A stretch of DNA of 64,000 nt from UBA10649 sp963749905. GTDB lineage: Bacteria > Actinomycetota > Actinomycetes > S36-B12. Every line of letters begins with the position of its first letter. Position 1 is the stretch's first letter. The notes beneath the pieces were generated by a model. That model saw only the letters and a program-made list of their open reading frames with translations. It did not search any database and had not been told where the DNA came from. This document shows positions 25,358 through 33,262 of the stretch, piece after piece. Both the position numbers and the translations under genes were made by a program. The stretch is from NCBI GenBank assembly GCA_963749905.1, contig CAVVOF010000002.1, forward strand, positions 186,001-250,000, read 5' to 3'.

Positions 25358-25488
25358 CCGGGACAGTTCGGGAACGAACCAGACATTCCCCCCACCCATT
25401 CCTCGTTTGTCCCGTAATGCGGGACAAACGAGGGATGAATCGGACAAATGGGTCGCGATTCGCGCACGTGTCCCGTAGTACGAGACAC
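25348..25488. repeat. Three related palindromes at exact 61-base spacing
   Basis: GTCCCG-N5-CGGGAC occurs at 25348-25364 and 25409-25425, and a variant (right arm CGAGAC) at 25470-25486. Starts are 61 bases apart both times. The middle copy is the core of a perfect 14-bp stem (25401-25414 with 25420-25433), extendable to 18 pairs with one G-T. The third copy pairs over 10 bases with one mismatch (25468-25488). They fill the gap between the convergent aldo/keto reductase and dapF genes. They could be bidirectional terminators, a REP-like cluster or operators. Confidence 0.75.
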
Positions 25489-25501
25489 CCGACCGGGGCG
25501 G

Positions 25502-26356
25502 CTAGAAGGGCAGCAGGACCGTGCCGCGGGCGACCAGGTCGGCCGGGCCGGTGAGCAGCAGCGACCCGGTCGCCGTCTCCGTCACCTGCACGGTGCCGCC
25601 GGGCACATCCACCCGCCACGTCGACTCGCCGGTCACCGCCTCGCCGGCCTGCCGACGGGCGGCCCACGCCACCGCACAGGCCCCGGTGCCGCAGGACAGC
25701 GTCTCCCCCACCCCGCGCTCGTGCACGCGCATCGCCACGTGCCGCTCGCCGACCGTGCTGACGAACTCCACGTTCACGCCCTCGGGGAAGACGTCCGCCG
25801 GGGCGACCGACGGGGCCTCCCGCAGGTCTCCGGCCTCAGCCAGGTCGTCGACGAAGACGACCGCATGCGGGTTCGGGATCAGGACGCCGGTGGCCGGCCA
25901 GCTGTGCGACCCCACGGTGACGTGCGGCAGTGCGCGCGCACGCGGCGTCGTGGCCATGCCCATGTCGATGGTGATGGTGCGATCGGAGTTGATCTTCGTG
26001 CTGTGCAGCCCGCCGCGGGTGGCGATGACCACCTCGTTGTCCGTCACCAGCCCGGTCGCGTCGAGGTACCGCACGAAGACCCGGGCGCCGTTGCCGCACA
26101 TCTCGGCGAGGGACCCGTCACCGTTGCGGTAGTCCATGAAGTACTCGGCCACCCCGGCGAAGTCCGCGAACTCCTCGACCAGCTCGGTGCGCACCACCCG
26201 CAGGACGCCGTCGCCGCCGATGCCCTGCCGACGATCGCACAGCCACCGCACCTGCTCGGGCGTGAGGTCGAGGTGAGCGTCGACGTCCGGGATGATCACG
26301 AAGTCGTTGCCCGTGCCGTGCCCCTTGACGAAGGGCACCTCGTTGAGCCTGGCCAT
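25502..26356 (-). CDS. dapF: Diaminopimelate epimerase
   Basis: Converts LL- to meso-diaminopimelate for lysine and peptidoglycan. The 284-residue protein has the two-Cys acid/base pair in EMCGNGAR (about residue 88) and LSCGTGACAV (about 228), plus the N-terminal KGHGTGNDF motif. ATG 26356. It follows the GT4 glycosyltransferase gene by nine bases on the same strand. dapA and dapB lie about 30 kb away in this window. Confidence 0.97.
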   Translation of the reverse strand: MARLNEVPFVKGHGTGNDFVIIPDVDAHLDLTPEQVRWLCDRRQGIGGDGVLRVVRTELVEEFADFAGVAEYFMDYRNGDGSLAEMCGNGARVFVRYLDATGLVTDNEVVIATRGGLHSTKINSDRTITIDMGMATTPRARALPHVTVGSHSWPATGVLIPNPHAVVFVDDLAEAGDLREAPSVAPADVFPEGVNVEFVSTVGERHVAMRVHERGVGETLSCGTGACAVAWAARRQAGEAVTGESTWRVDVPGGTVQVTETATGSLLLTGPADLVARGTVLLPF

Positions 26357-26365
26357 GTGTGCACC

Positions 26366-27499
26366 CTAGTCGCCTGACGCGTGGGCTCCCGCCGTCGCGT
26401 ACGCGCGACGCACCGTCGCGAGTACTGCCGGCCACGCCTCGGCCGGCGCGTGGGACCGATTGTGCTCGGCCAGCCGGGCGGTGAGCTCCGGTTCGCGGCC
26501 GAGCCGGACCAGCGCCCGCGCCAGCCCGCCGTCAGTGTCGGCGAGCAGCCCCTCGACTCCGTCGCGGACGAACTCCGTCGTGCCGGTCTGCGATCGAGCC
26601 ACCACTGGCAGACCGGCGGTCCGTGCCTCCAGCGCGGCCAGTCCGAAGGACTCCTTCACCGACGGCTGCAGGTACACGTCCGAGCGGGCGAACACCTCGA
26701 GGATCCGCTCGCGATCCAGCCGCCCGGTGAACCGGATCGCCCCGTCCATCCCCCTGGATCGCACCCATCGCTCCGCGCCCGCACGCTCCGGGCCGTCGCC
26801 GATCAGCACCGCCTCGAGCCGGGTTGCCGGCTGCAGGGCCTCGCTCGCGGCACCGAGGATGCGCACGAGCGGCAGCGTGCGCTTGCGCGGTGCCATCCGC
26901 ATGACGGTCACGACGCGCAGGGTGCCGGGTACCGCGGGCTCCGGTTCGACGTGCCACTGCCCGGGATCGATCCCGTTGGGGATCACGAGCACATCGCCGA
27001 CTCCGGGCAGGGCACGGGCAATGCGCTCTGCGGCCACCGAGCTGACGGCGCTGATCGTCACTCCCCAGCCGGTCCACCGGAGCAGGGCGTCCGACGCCGT
27101 GAATCCGGGCCGGGCGAGCGGACCCCAGACGCTGTGCACGGTGACCAGCGTCGGCAGGCCACGCTCCGCTGCCGCTCGCACCGCCCCCCAGGCGAACGGG
27201 GAGACGACGCCGGCATGGACATGCACCACGTCGACGGGCGCCCGATCGAGCAGTGCCCCGACCTCGCGCCGGGTCCGCGGGTGCACGGGCAGCTCGAACG
27301 GAAGGTGTGCCGCGAGCCGGTGAACGGGCAGGCCGTCCACGACATCGTCGCCGGCGAAGACGCCGTCGTGCCCAGGGGTCGCGGTGACGATCCGCACGTC
27401 CGCGCCGTCGGCGGCCTGCCGCAGCGCCAGCGCGCGCACCTGCGTCTCGATCCCGCCGGTGCGGGGCAGGTAGCAGTCGCTGACATGGGCGATCCTCAC
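26366..27499 (-). CDS. GT4-family glycosyltransferase
   Basis: Retaining GT-B glycosyltransferase (377 residues). The N-terminal half has the acceptor-side motif DCYLPRTGGIETQV, and the C-terminal half the nucleotide-sugar motif SVKESFGLAALEARTAGLPVV, with the E-x7-E pair. The family includes mannosyltransferases acting on phosphatidylinositol and the mycothiol enzyme MshA, but the acceptor cannot be read here. GTG 27499 is only 21 bases from the divergent PIG-L deacetylase start. It precedes dapF with a nine-base gap. Confidence 0.88.
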   Translation of the reverse strand: MRIAHVSDCYLPRTGGIETQVRALALRQAADGADVRIVTATPGHDGVFAGDDVVDGLPVHRLAAHLPFELPVHPRTRREVGALLDRAPVDVVHVHAGVVSPFAWGAVRAAAERGLPTLVTVHSVWGPLARPGFTASDALLRWTGWGVTISAVSSVAAERIARALPGVGDVLVIPNGIDPGQWHVEPEPAVPGTLRVVTVMRMAPRKRTLPLVRILGAASEALQPATRLEAVLIGDGPERAGAERWVRSRGMDGAIRFTGRLDRERILEVFARSDVYLQPSVKESFGLAALEARTAGLPVVARSQTGTTEFVRDGVEGLLADTDGGLARALVRLGREPELTARLAEHNRSHAPAEAWPAVLATVRRAYATAGAHASGD

Positions 27500-27520
27500 G
27501 AGTCACGACCGTACGACACA

Positions 27521-28340
27521 ATGCCCTTCATGCCTCCCGCGCCTCGCACACGCACGCTCGTGTTCGTGCACGCGCATCCGGACGACGAGGCGCTGCTGAC
27601 CTCGGGAACGATGGCCCGCGCCGCGGCGGAGGGCCACCGGGTCGTCCTGGTGGTCGCCACCGACGGGGAGGCGGGCCTGGCGTCCACGGAGCTGGCAGCC
27701 GACCTCGGACAGCGACGCCGCGAGGAGCTCGCCGCGTCGTCCGCGGCGCTGGGGGTGGCGCGGACCGTCTCGCTCGGCTACCCCGATTCCGGGCTGCGTG
27801 GCGAGGTTCCCGACGGCTTCGCGCACGCCGACCCGCTCACGGTGGCCGGCCGGATCGCCGAGGTCTGCGACGAGGAGGATGCCGACGTGCTCGTCGGCTA
27901 CGACCCGGCCGGGGGCTACGGCCATCCCGATCACCTGCAGGTGCACCGGGCGACGCGGCGGGCGGCGCGGATGTGCGCCCGCACCCCGGTCCTGTTCGAG
28001 GCGACCCTGCCGCGCGAACCGATCGCCAAGGCGGTGAAGGCGGCGGCACGGGCCCACGTCACTCCCGCGGAGTTCGACCCGGCGGAGTTCGACCGGGCAT
28101 GGACGCCGCGCAAGGAGATCACCCACCGGGTCGGGGTCCACTCCCATCTCGCGGCGAAGCAGGCCTCCCTTCGTGCGCACGCGTCGCAGGCCACCGCGGA
28201 CGGCACGACCCGTACCCTCGCGGTGCTCACCCGACTGCCGACACCGATCCTCTCCCTGCTGCTCGGCACCGAGTACTACGTGCGCGGTCCCGGACTCGAC
28301 GGCGTCGACGACGTCGTCCACCAGCGTCGGGCTGGCGTAG
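27521..28340 (+). CDS. PIG-L (LmbE-like) GlcNAc deacetylase; stop restored only by a one-base correction
   Basis: Zinc-dependent de-N-acetylase of about 272 residues. HPDDEAL near residue 25 gives the first metal ligands and GYGHPDHLQVH near 136 the last, as in MshB/Mca/LmbE proteins. As sequenced, the frame runs without a stop past 28340 to 29398, straight through miaA on the other strand. Dropping one C from 28289-28291 shifts it to end at TAG 28338-28340 with a natural hydrophilic tail. ATG 27521 or ATG 27530 could start it; TACGAC just upstream suggests a leaderless promoter. A role in mycothiol-like or glycolipid metabolism with the neighbouring GT4 is inference. Confidence 0.82.
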
Positions 28341-29185
28341 GGCAGCCACCGGATCCGGGCGTCTCGCCGGAACCAGCGCTGCTGGCGACGGGCGAACTTG
28401 CGGGTCGCGTCGATCGTCGCCTGCCGGGCCTCGTCCTCCGCACACCGACCGTCGAGGAAGTCGAGCACCTGCCGGTAGCCGAGGGCTCGAGCCGCGGTGG
28501 GGGTGTCGGCCAGGCCTTGGCCCGCCAGCGTGCGCACCTCGTCGACGAAGCCCTGCTCCCACATCAGGTCCACGCGGCGGGCGATCCGCTCGTCCATCTC
28601 CTCGCGCGGGACGTCGAGGCCGATCCGCAGGGTCGGATAGACCTCCTGTGGCTCGGGCAGGGTCGCGGTGAAGGGCTCGCCAGTGAGCTCGATGACCTCG
28701 AGGGCTCGCACGATCCGGCGCCCGTTGGTGGGCAGGATCGCGGCCGCGGCGGCCGGGTCGACGGCGGCCAGCCGGGCGTGAAGTGCGGCCGGACCCTGTT
28801 CGGCCAGCTCGGCCTCGAGGCGCCCGCGGGTCGCCGGATCCGTCCCGGGGAACCGCAGGTCGTCCAGGACGGCCGACACGTACAGGCCGCTGCCGCCGAC
28901 GACGATGGGCAGCGCGCCGCGCGACGTGACGTCGTCGATGGCCGCCCGGGCATGCTGCTGGAACTCGGCCACGGTCACCGCGTGCGACGGGTCCCACACG
29001 TCGATCAGGTGGTGACGGATGCCGCCCTGCTCGTCGGCCGACGGGGTCGCGGTGCCGATGTCCATGCCCCGGTACACCTGCATCGAGTCGGTGCCGACGA
29101 TCTCCGCGGGCGGCGTCAGGCGCCCGGCCACCGCGACGGCGAGCGCGGACTTCCCGGACGCCGTCGGCCCGACGATCGCCAGCAC
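28276..29185 (-). CDS. miaA: tRNA dimethylallyltransferase; stop restored only by a one-base correction
   Basis: Adds dimethylallyl to A37 of tRNAs reading codons that start with U; MiaB then thiomethylates it. VLAIVGPTASGKS is the P-loop at the very N-terminus, GTDSMQVYRGMDIGTA follows, and ARRQQRWFRRDARIRWL is the typical C-terminal end. As sequenced, the frame continues antisense through the PIG-L gene to 27503. Removing one base from 28289-28291 gives TAG at 28276-28278 and a normal 302-residue protein. GTG 29185 fits the domain start. ATG 29266, which overlaps the miaB stop, would add 27 residues encoded by the 29193-29256 hairpin. Confidence 0.88.
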
Positions 29186-29192
29186 CCTCCTT

Positions 29193-29256
29193 CGTTGAGT
29201 GCTGGGTTGTTGCGGGTCCTGGGCCGGCGAATCCGACAACAACTCCGCACTCAACG
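29193..29256 (-). repeat. 20-bp inverted repeat between miaB and miaA
   Basis: Arms 29193-29212 and 29237-29256 pair over 20 bases with two mismatches, enclosing 24 bases. It starts seven bases after the miaB stop and ends seven bases before the miaA GTG. There is no T tract. It may end or stabilise the miaB transcript, with some readthrough into miaA. Confidence 0.65.
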
Positions 29257-29262
29257 GGTGCG

Positions 29263-30717
29263 TCATCCGGGCATGGCGGGCATGCCGAGCGAGACACCGG
29301 GCGCGGCCGGCGCATGGGCACGCTCGCCCGCATCCCCGGCCGCGGTCCGGCGCACCCCGAGCACCCGATCCGCCACGAGGTGGTGCGGGGCCGCGTAGGT
29401 CACCTCAGCGGTCACCATGTCACCCGGACGCGGGATGCCGACGGACGGATCGACGGCGACGTGCACCAGGCGGTTGTCGGGCGCGCGCCCGGACAATCGT
29501 TCGGTCTGCTCGTCCTTGCGTCCCTCGCCCTCGGCGACCAGCACCTCGAGGACCCGGCCCTCCATCGTCTGGTTCTCCTGCCACGCAATGTCGTTGACCA
29601 GCTCGATGAGTCGCTCGTATCGCTCCTGCACGACGGCCTTCGGGACCTGGTCGGTCATCTCCGCGGCGGGCGTGCCGGGGCGCTTCGAGTACTGGAAGGT
29701 GAACGCACTGGCGAACCGGGCCGCGCGCACCACGTCCATGGTCCCCTCGAAGTCCGCCTCCGTCTCCCCCGGGAAGCCGACGATGATGTCCGTCGTGATC
29801 GCCGCCTCGGGCATCGCGGCCCGGACCCGGTCGATGATGCCGAGGTACCGCTCCGCCCGGTACGAGCGCCGCATCCGCTGGAGCACGGCGTCCGAACCGG
29901 ACTGCAGCGGCATGTGCAGCTGGGGCATCACGTTCGGCGTCTCGGCCATGGCGGCGATGACGTCGTCGGTGAAGTCGCGCGGGTGCGGGCTGGTGAACCG
30001 GACGCGCTCCAGTCCGTCGATCTCTCCGCAGGCGCGCAGCAGCTTGGAGAAGGCCTCGCGATCCCCGAACTCGGAACCGTAGGCGTTGACGTTCTGTCCC
30101 AGCAGGGTGATCTCCAGGACGCCCTCGTCCACCAGGGCGCGGATCTCGCTGAGGATCTCGCCCGGGCGCCGGTCCTTCTCCTTGCCGCGCAGCGCCGGGA
30201 CGATGCAGAACGTGCACGTGTTGTTGCAGCCGACGCTGACGGAGACCCAGGCCGCGTAGGCACTGTCGCGCTTGGTCGGCAGCGTCGAGGGGAACACCTC
30301 GAGCGACTCTGCGATCTCGACCTGCGCCTCCTCGGCGAGGCGGGCGCGCTCGAGCAGGATCGGCAGCGAGCCGATGTTGTGGGTGCCGAAGACGACGTCC
30401 ACCCACGGCGCGCGCGCCAGGATGTCGCCGCGGTCCTTCTGCGCCAGGCAGCCGCCGACGGCGATCTGCATGCCGGGATGCCCCGCCTTGACCGGGACCA
30501 GGTGGCTGAGGTTCCCGTAGAGGCGGTTGTCGGCGTTCTCTCGGACCGCGCAGGTGTTGAAGACGACGACGTCGGCCTCAGTGCCCTCAGCCGCGGCGAC
30601 GTAGCCGGCGTCCTCGAGCAGGCCGGACAGTCGCTCGGAGTCGTGCACGTTCATCTGGCAGCCGTACGTGCGCACCTGGTACGTGCGCGCAGGGCTGTCG
30701 GTTGCGGACTCCGTCAC
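29263..30717 (-). CDS. miaB: tRNA-2-methylthio-N6-dimethylallyladenosine synthase
   Basis: Radical-SAM methylthiotransferase acting on i6A37 tRNA. The 484-residue protein has the N-terminal UPF0004 domain with three cluster Cys (TYGCQMN, FNTCAVRE, GGCLAQ), the radical-SAM motif CNNTCTFC near residue 160 and a C-terminal TRAM domain (about 375-450). A Pro/Ala-rich tail follows. GTG 30717. It is followed by miaA, which makes its substrate. Confidence 0.96.
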   Translation of the reverse strand: MTESATDSPARTYQVRTYGCQMNVHDSERLSGLLEDAGYVAAAEGTEADVVVFNTCAVRENADNRLYGNLSHLVPVKAGHPGMQIAVGGCLAQKDRGDILARAPWVDVVFGTHNIGSLPILLERARLAEEAQVEIAESLEVFPSTLPTKRDSAYAAWVSVSVGCNNTCTFCIVPALRGKEKDRRPGEILSEIRALVDEGVLEITLLGQNVNAYGSEFGDREAFSKLLRACGEIDGLERVRFTSPHPRDFTDDVIAAMAETPNVMPQLHMPLQSGSDAVLQRMRRSYRAERYLGIIDRVRAAMPEAAITTDIIVGFPGETEADFEGTMDVVRAARFASAFTFQYSKRPGTPAAEMTDQVPKAVVQERYERLIELVNDIAWQENQTMEGRVLEVLVAEGEGRKDEQTERLSGRAPDNRLVHVAVDPSVGIPRPGDMVTAEVTYAAPHHLVADRVLGVRRTAAGDAGERAHAPAAPGVSLGMPAMPG

Positions 30718-30737
30718 GAGGACGAGTGTAGGTAGTC

Positions 30738-30803
30738 CCCGTCGAGCGTGGAGCTCAGGCGTGACCCGCCGAGCGGGAGCGCCTGAGCTCCACGCTCGAC
30801 GGG
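30738..30803 (-). repeat. Long palindromic element, copy 1 (24-bp perfect stem)
   Basis: Arms 30738-30761 and 30780-30803 are exact reverse complements over 24 bases; the 18-base interior itself contains CCCGC-CGA-GCGGG. It lies 17 bases after the stop of the frameshifted papain-like gene and 20 bases upstream of miaB. It is homologous to the element at 32620-32685. One arm position differs between copies and the opposite arm has the matching change. Confidence 0.88.
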
Positions 30804-30820
30804 TCGATCGATCCGATGCG

Positions 30821-32573
30821 TCAGTCGAGCAGGCCGGCGAACTGCTCCTCGGACACCAGCTCCTCGTAGATCTCCGGCCCGATGACCCTGATCGGCAGGT
30901 CGACGGTCCGGCCGGAGGCGCGGGTGAGGGTCACGGGCGGGACCTCGCCGTGCCGCCAGGCCGCCATGTCCACGCTGACCGAGTCGCCCTTGCGCATGAG
31001 GACGCCCGTGCGGGCCGTCGACACCGACGTGGCACCCGTGGCCGGACTCACCCGCTGGAGAGCGAGGTCGATGCGCGCCTCGGCCAGCCCGTCCAGCCCG
31101 ACGGACAGGGTCTGACCGTCCTCGTCGAGGATGAATGACGGGCTGGCCTTCGTCTTGGCCTTCTTGAGCCACGAGCTGTTGAGCTGGACGTTCAGCGCGT
31201 AGTCGACCAGCCTGCGGTCACGGTGCATGCCTGCCTGCAGGATGACAGCCTTCCGGTTCGCCGAGGCGACCACACCGCGGGTGTCGTGGCCGACATCCAT
31301 CGAGACGACGCCACCGCCGTCGCTCACGGCCACGACGTTCATCGCTCCTCCCTGTGCCCAGGACGACATCTCGTAGAACGCGGCAAGGCCCGGCTCCGCG
31401 GCAGGGGGTGTGAGCACCCGCACGCGATAGTCGCCCGACGTCGGCACCTCGAAGCCGAAGCCGCTGGGCGACGTCAGGAAGGCGTCACGCTCCTTCACGC
31501 CCTTGATCGGACGGCCGTCGAGGTCGGTCACAGCGACCTCGACCGAATCGAGATCGGAGAAGAGCCCGCTGCCCGAGAGCACGCTCGAGCCCTCGGGGGC
31601 ATCGGCGCAGAAATCGCACTCGTACGCACCTGTCAGCTGCGCCAGGGGAACCAGCCCGAGGCGCAGGTTCGTCGCATCTCCCCCGGTCACCAGCGGTTGC
31701 TGGCCCGGGGTGGCGAAGACCTCGTACTCCCAGCTGTTGGTCTTCAGGTCCACGTGGACGGCGCGGGCCCGGAGCGGATAGTTGTTGTCGTACACCGCGA
31801 TGTCCACGAGCCCATTGCCACGGTCATACACCGCGTACGGGGTGATGCCGTGCCCGCCGGCCTGCACCTCCTGGCCGTCGACCTCCTGGTAGATCCACAT
31901 GACGAGCACGTAGGGCAGGGTCCCGGACGGCAGGAACTGCACCAGTTGGTTGACGATCTCGTCGGGCGGGACGAACGCCCCCTCCACCAACGTCGTCGTC
32001 GCTGAGGAAGAAGTGCTGGGTGCTGAACCACTGGGCGATCTGTCGTTGCACGGCCGGGCTGAAGCCCACGGTCGCGTTCACCGAGGAGGGCGTCAGGCCG
32101 GCCCGGGAGATGACGCCGTTGAAGAGCCCCGCCACTACGGCGGCCATGCCGAAGCAGTGTCCGCCGGCCATGCCGGCCGATACCGCATCGATCCACTGCG
32201 CCACCGCCGGGTTGAGGACGCAGTCGGTGCCGGAGCCGTAGGTGCAGGCTGCCCGGCTCCCGAACAGCCGCTGCGCCTCCACCGCGGTGAGGTTGACCAC
32301 CGGCTGCCCCTCCGGGTAGCCGAGCAGGGCCGCCTGCGGGCTGACCGTGTTGGCGTAGTTGGGGAAGGAGAAGCTGTCGATCGTCGGGTCGAAGCCACTG
32401 TCGGCGATCAGGGTGCCCTGCGGCGCCCACTCGTCCGGCGTGGGCGGATACGCCAGTTCGACGGCCGGTCTGTTCGGGTCGCCGGTCGCCGCCGCGATGG
32501 GCGGCGCGAGGAGAAGGGACAGGGGCAGGGCGAAGGCGAGGGCTGAGACGCCCCCCAGCGTCATGGGTCTCAT
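30821..32573 (-). pseudogene. Exported papain-like (Cys-His) protein, frameshifted
   Basis: One gene split over two frames: 32573 to about 31980, then about 31980 to 30821. The start MRPMTLGGV leads a signal peptide ending near IAAA. The first part has a putative catalytic Cys in AGGHCFGMA; the second has GGHGITPYAVYD and YDNNYP, which look like the His and Asn/Asp of a C39/papain-like fold. An immunoglobulin-like region and a C-terminal domain follow. Removing one C from the five-C run at 31978-31982 joins the halves as DDDVGGGAFVPPDE, giving about 583 residues. This may be a sequencing error or a real mutation. Flanked on both sides by the long palindromes. Activity is unproven. Confidence 0.72.
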
Positions 32574-32619
32574 ACGTCGACGGTATCCACGCACGCACCG
32601 GGATTCCTGCCGAGCGCAC

Positions 32620-32685
32620 CCCGTCGAGCGTGGAGGTCAGGCGCGACATGCCGAAGGCGAGCGCCTGACCTCCACGCTCGACGGG
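32620..32685 (-). repeat. Long palindromic element, copy 2 (25-bp perfect stem)
   Basis: Arms 32620-32644 and 32661-32685 are exact reverse complements over 25 bases, enclosing 16 bases that hold GCC-GAA-GGC. It begins four bases after the GNAT gene stop. The arms match copy 1 except for one C/G swap (GAGCTC in copy 1, GAGGTC in copy 2), which is compensated in the opposite arm. Confidence 0.88.
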
Positions 32686-32689
32686 AGGA

Positions 32690-33262
32690 TCAGGGGCAGA
32701 AGCGCGCCCGGAACTCGTCCGCGCCCATCTCGTACACATCCTCGGGTCCGTCGATCTCGTCCTGCTGCACCCCCATGTGCGCGAACCCGTAGGTGCGGAT
32801 GATGGCCTGCGACGGGGCGTTGTCCGGGGCGACGGTGTACCGCAGCGTCCGCACCCCGGGCTGGTCCACGACCCAGCACCACATCACCCGCAGCATCTCC
32901 TTGGCGAACCCCTGCCCCCGAAAGGCCGGCTCGACGCCGAGCCCGATCTCGATCATGCCGTCGGCATCCGGCAGCAGGTGGAAGCCGATGCTGCCGATCA
33001 CCTCCGACGAGGACCGCAGCACCGCGAGCCGCAGCAGGTACGGCGCGGCCAGCGGATCGGCCTCGATCCGCGGAGTCCGGTACGGGAGCGGACCCGGGTC
33101 GTCGACCAGGTGGCCGTGCGGGTTGGCGAAGCCCCGGCCGACCCACAGCCGCGGATCGGCCCGGTCCGCGGCCAGCAGCTCGTACTCCTCCGGCAGCACC
33201 GTGTGCAGGTCCAGTCGCGGCCCGTGCAGCACGAGGTCCGTGCCGGTGAACGCGGCAGTCAC
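32690..33262 (-). CDS. GNAT-family N-acetyltransferase
   Basis: Acetyltransferase of 190 residues in the RimJ/RimL-like group. The acetyl-CoA loop is GLGVEPAFRGQGFAKEML (about residues 107-124), followed by the late beta strand and VAPDNAPSQAIIRTYGF. GTG 33262 overlaps the stop of the upstream MFS gene, so translation is probably coupled. Target unknown; co-transcription with an exporter may hint at drug or metabolite modification. Confidence 0.88.
   Translation of the reverse strand: MTAAFTGTDLVLHGPRLDLHTVLPEEYELLAADRADPRLWVGRGFANPHGHLVDDPGPLPYRTPRIEADPLAAPYLLRLAVLRSSSEVIGSIGFHLLPDADGMIEIGLGVEPAFRGQGFAKEMLRVMWCWVVDQPGVRTLRYTVAPDNAPSQAIIRTYGFAHMGVQQDEIDGPEDVYEMGADEFRARFCP

Noticed and set aside
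27503..28275. 258-residue C-terminal extension of MiaA
   Set aside because: It is the antisense of the PIG-L gene and appears only because a one-base expansion hides the stop.
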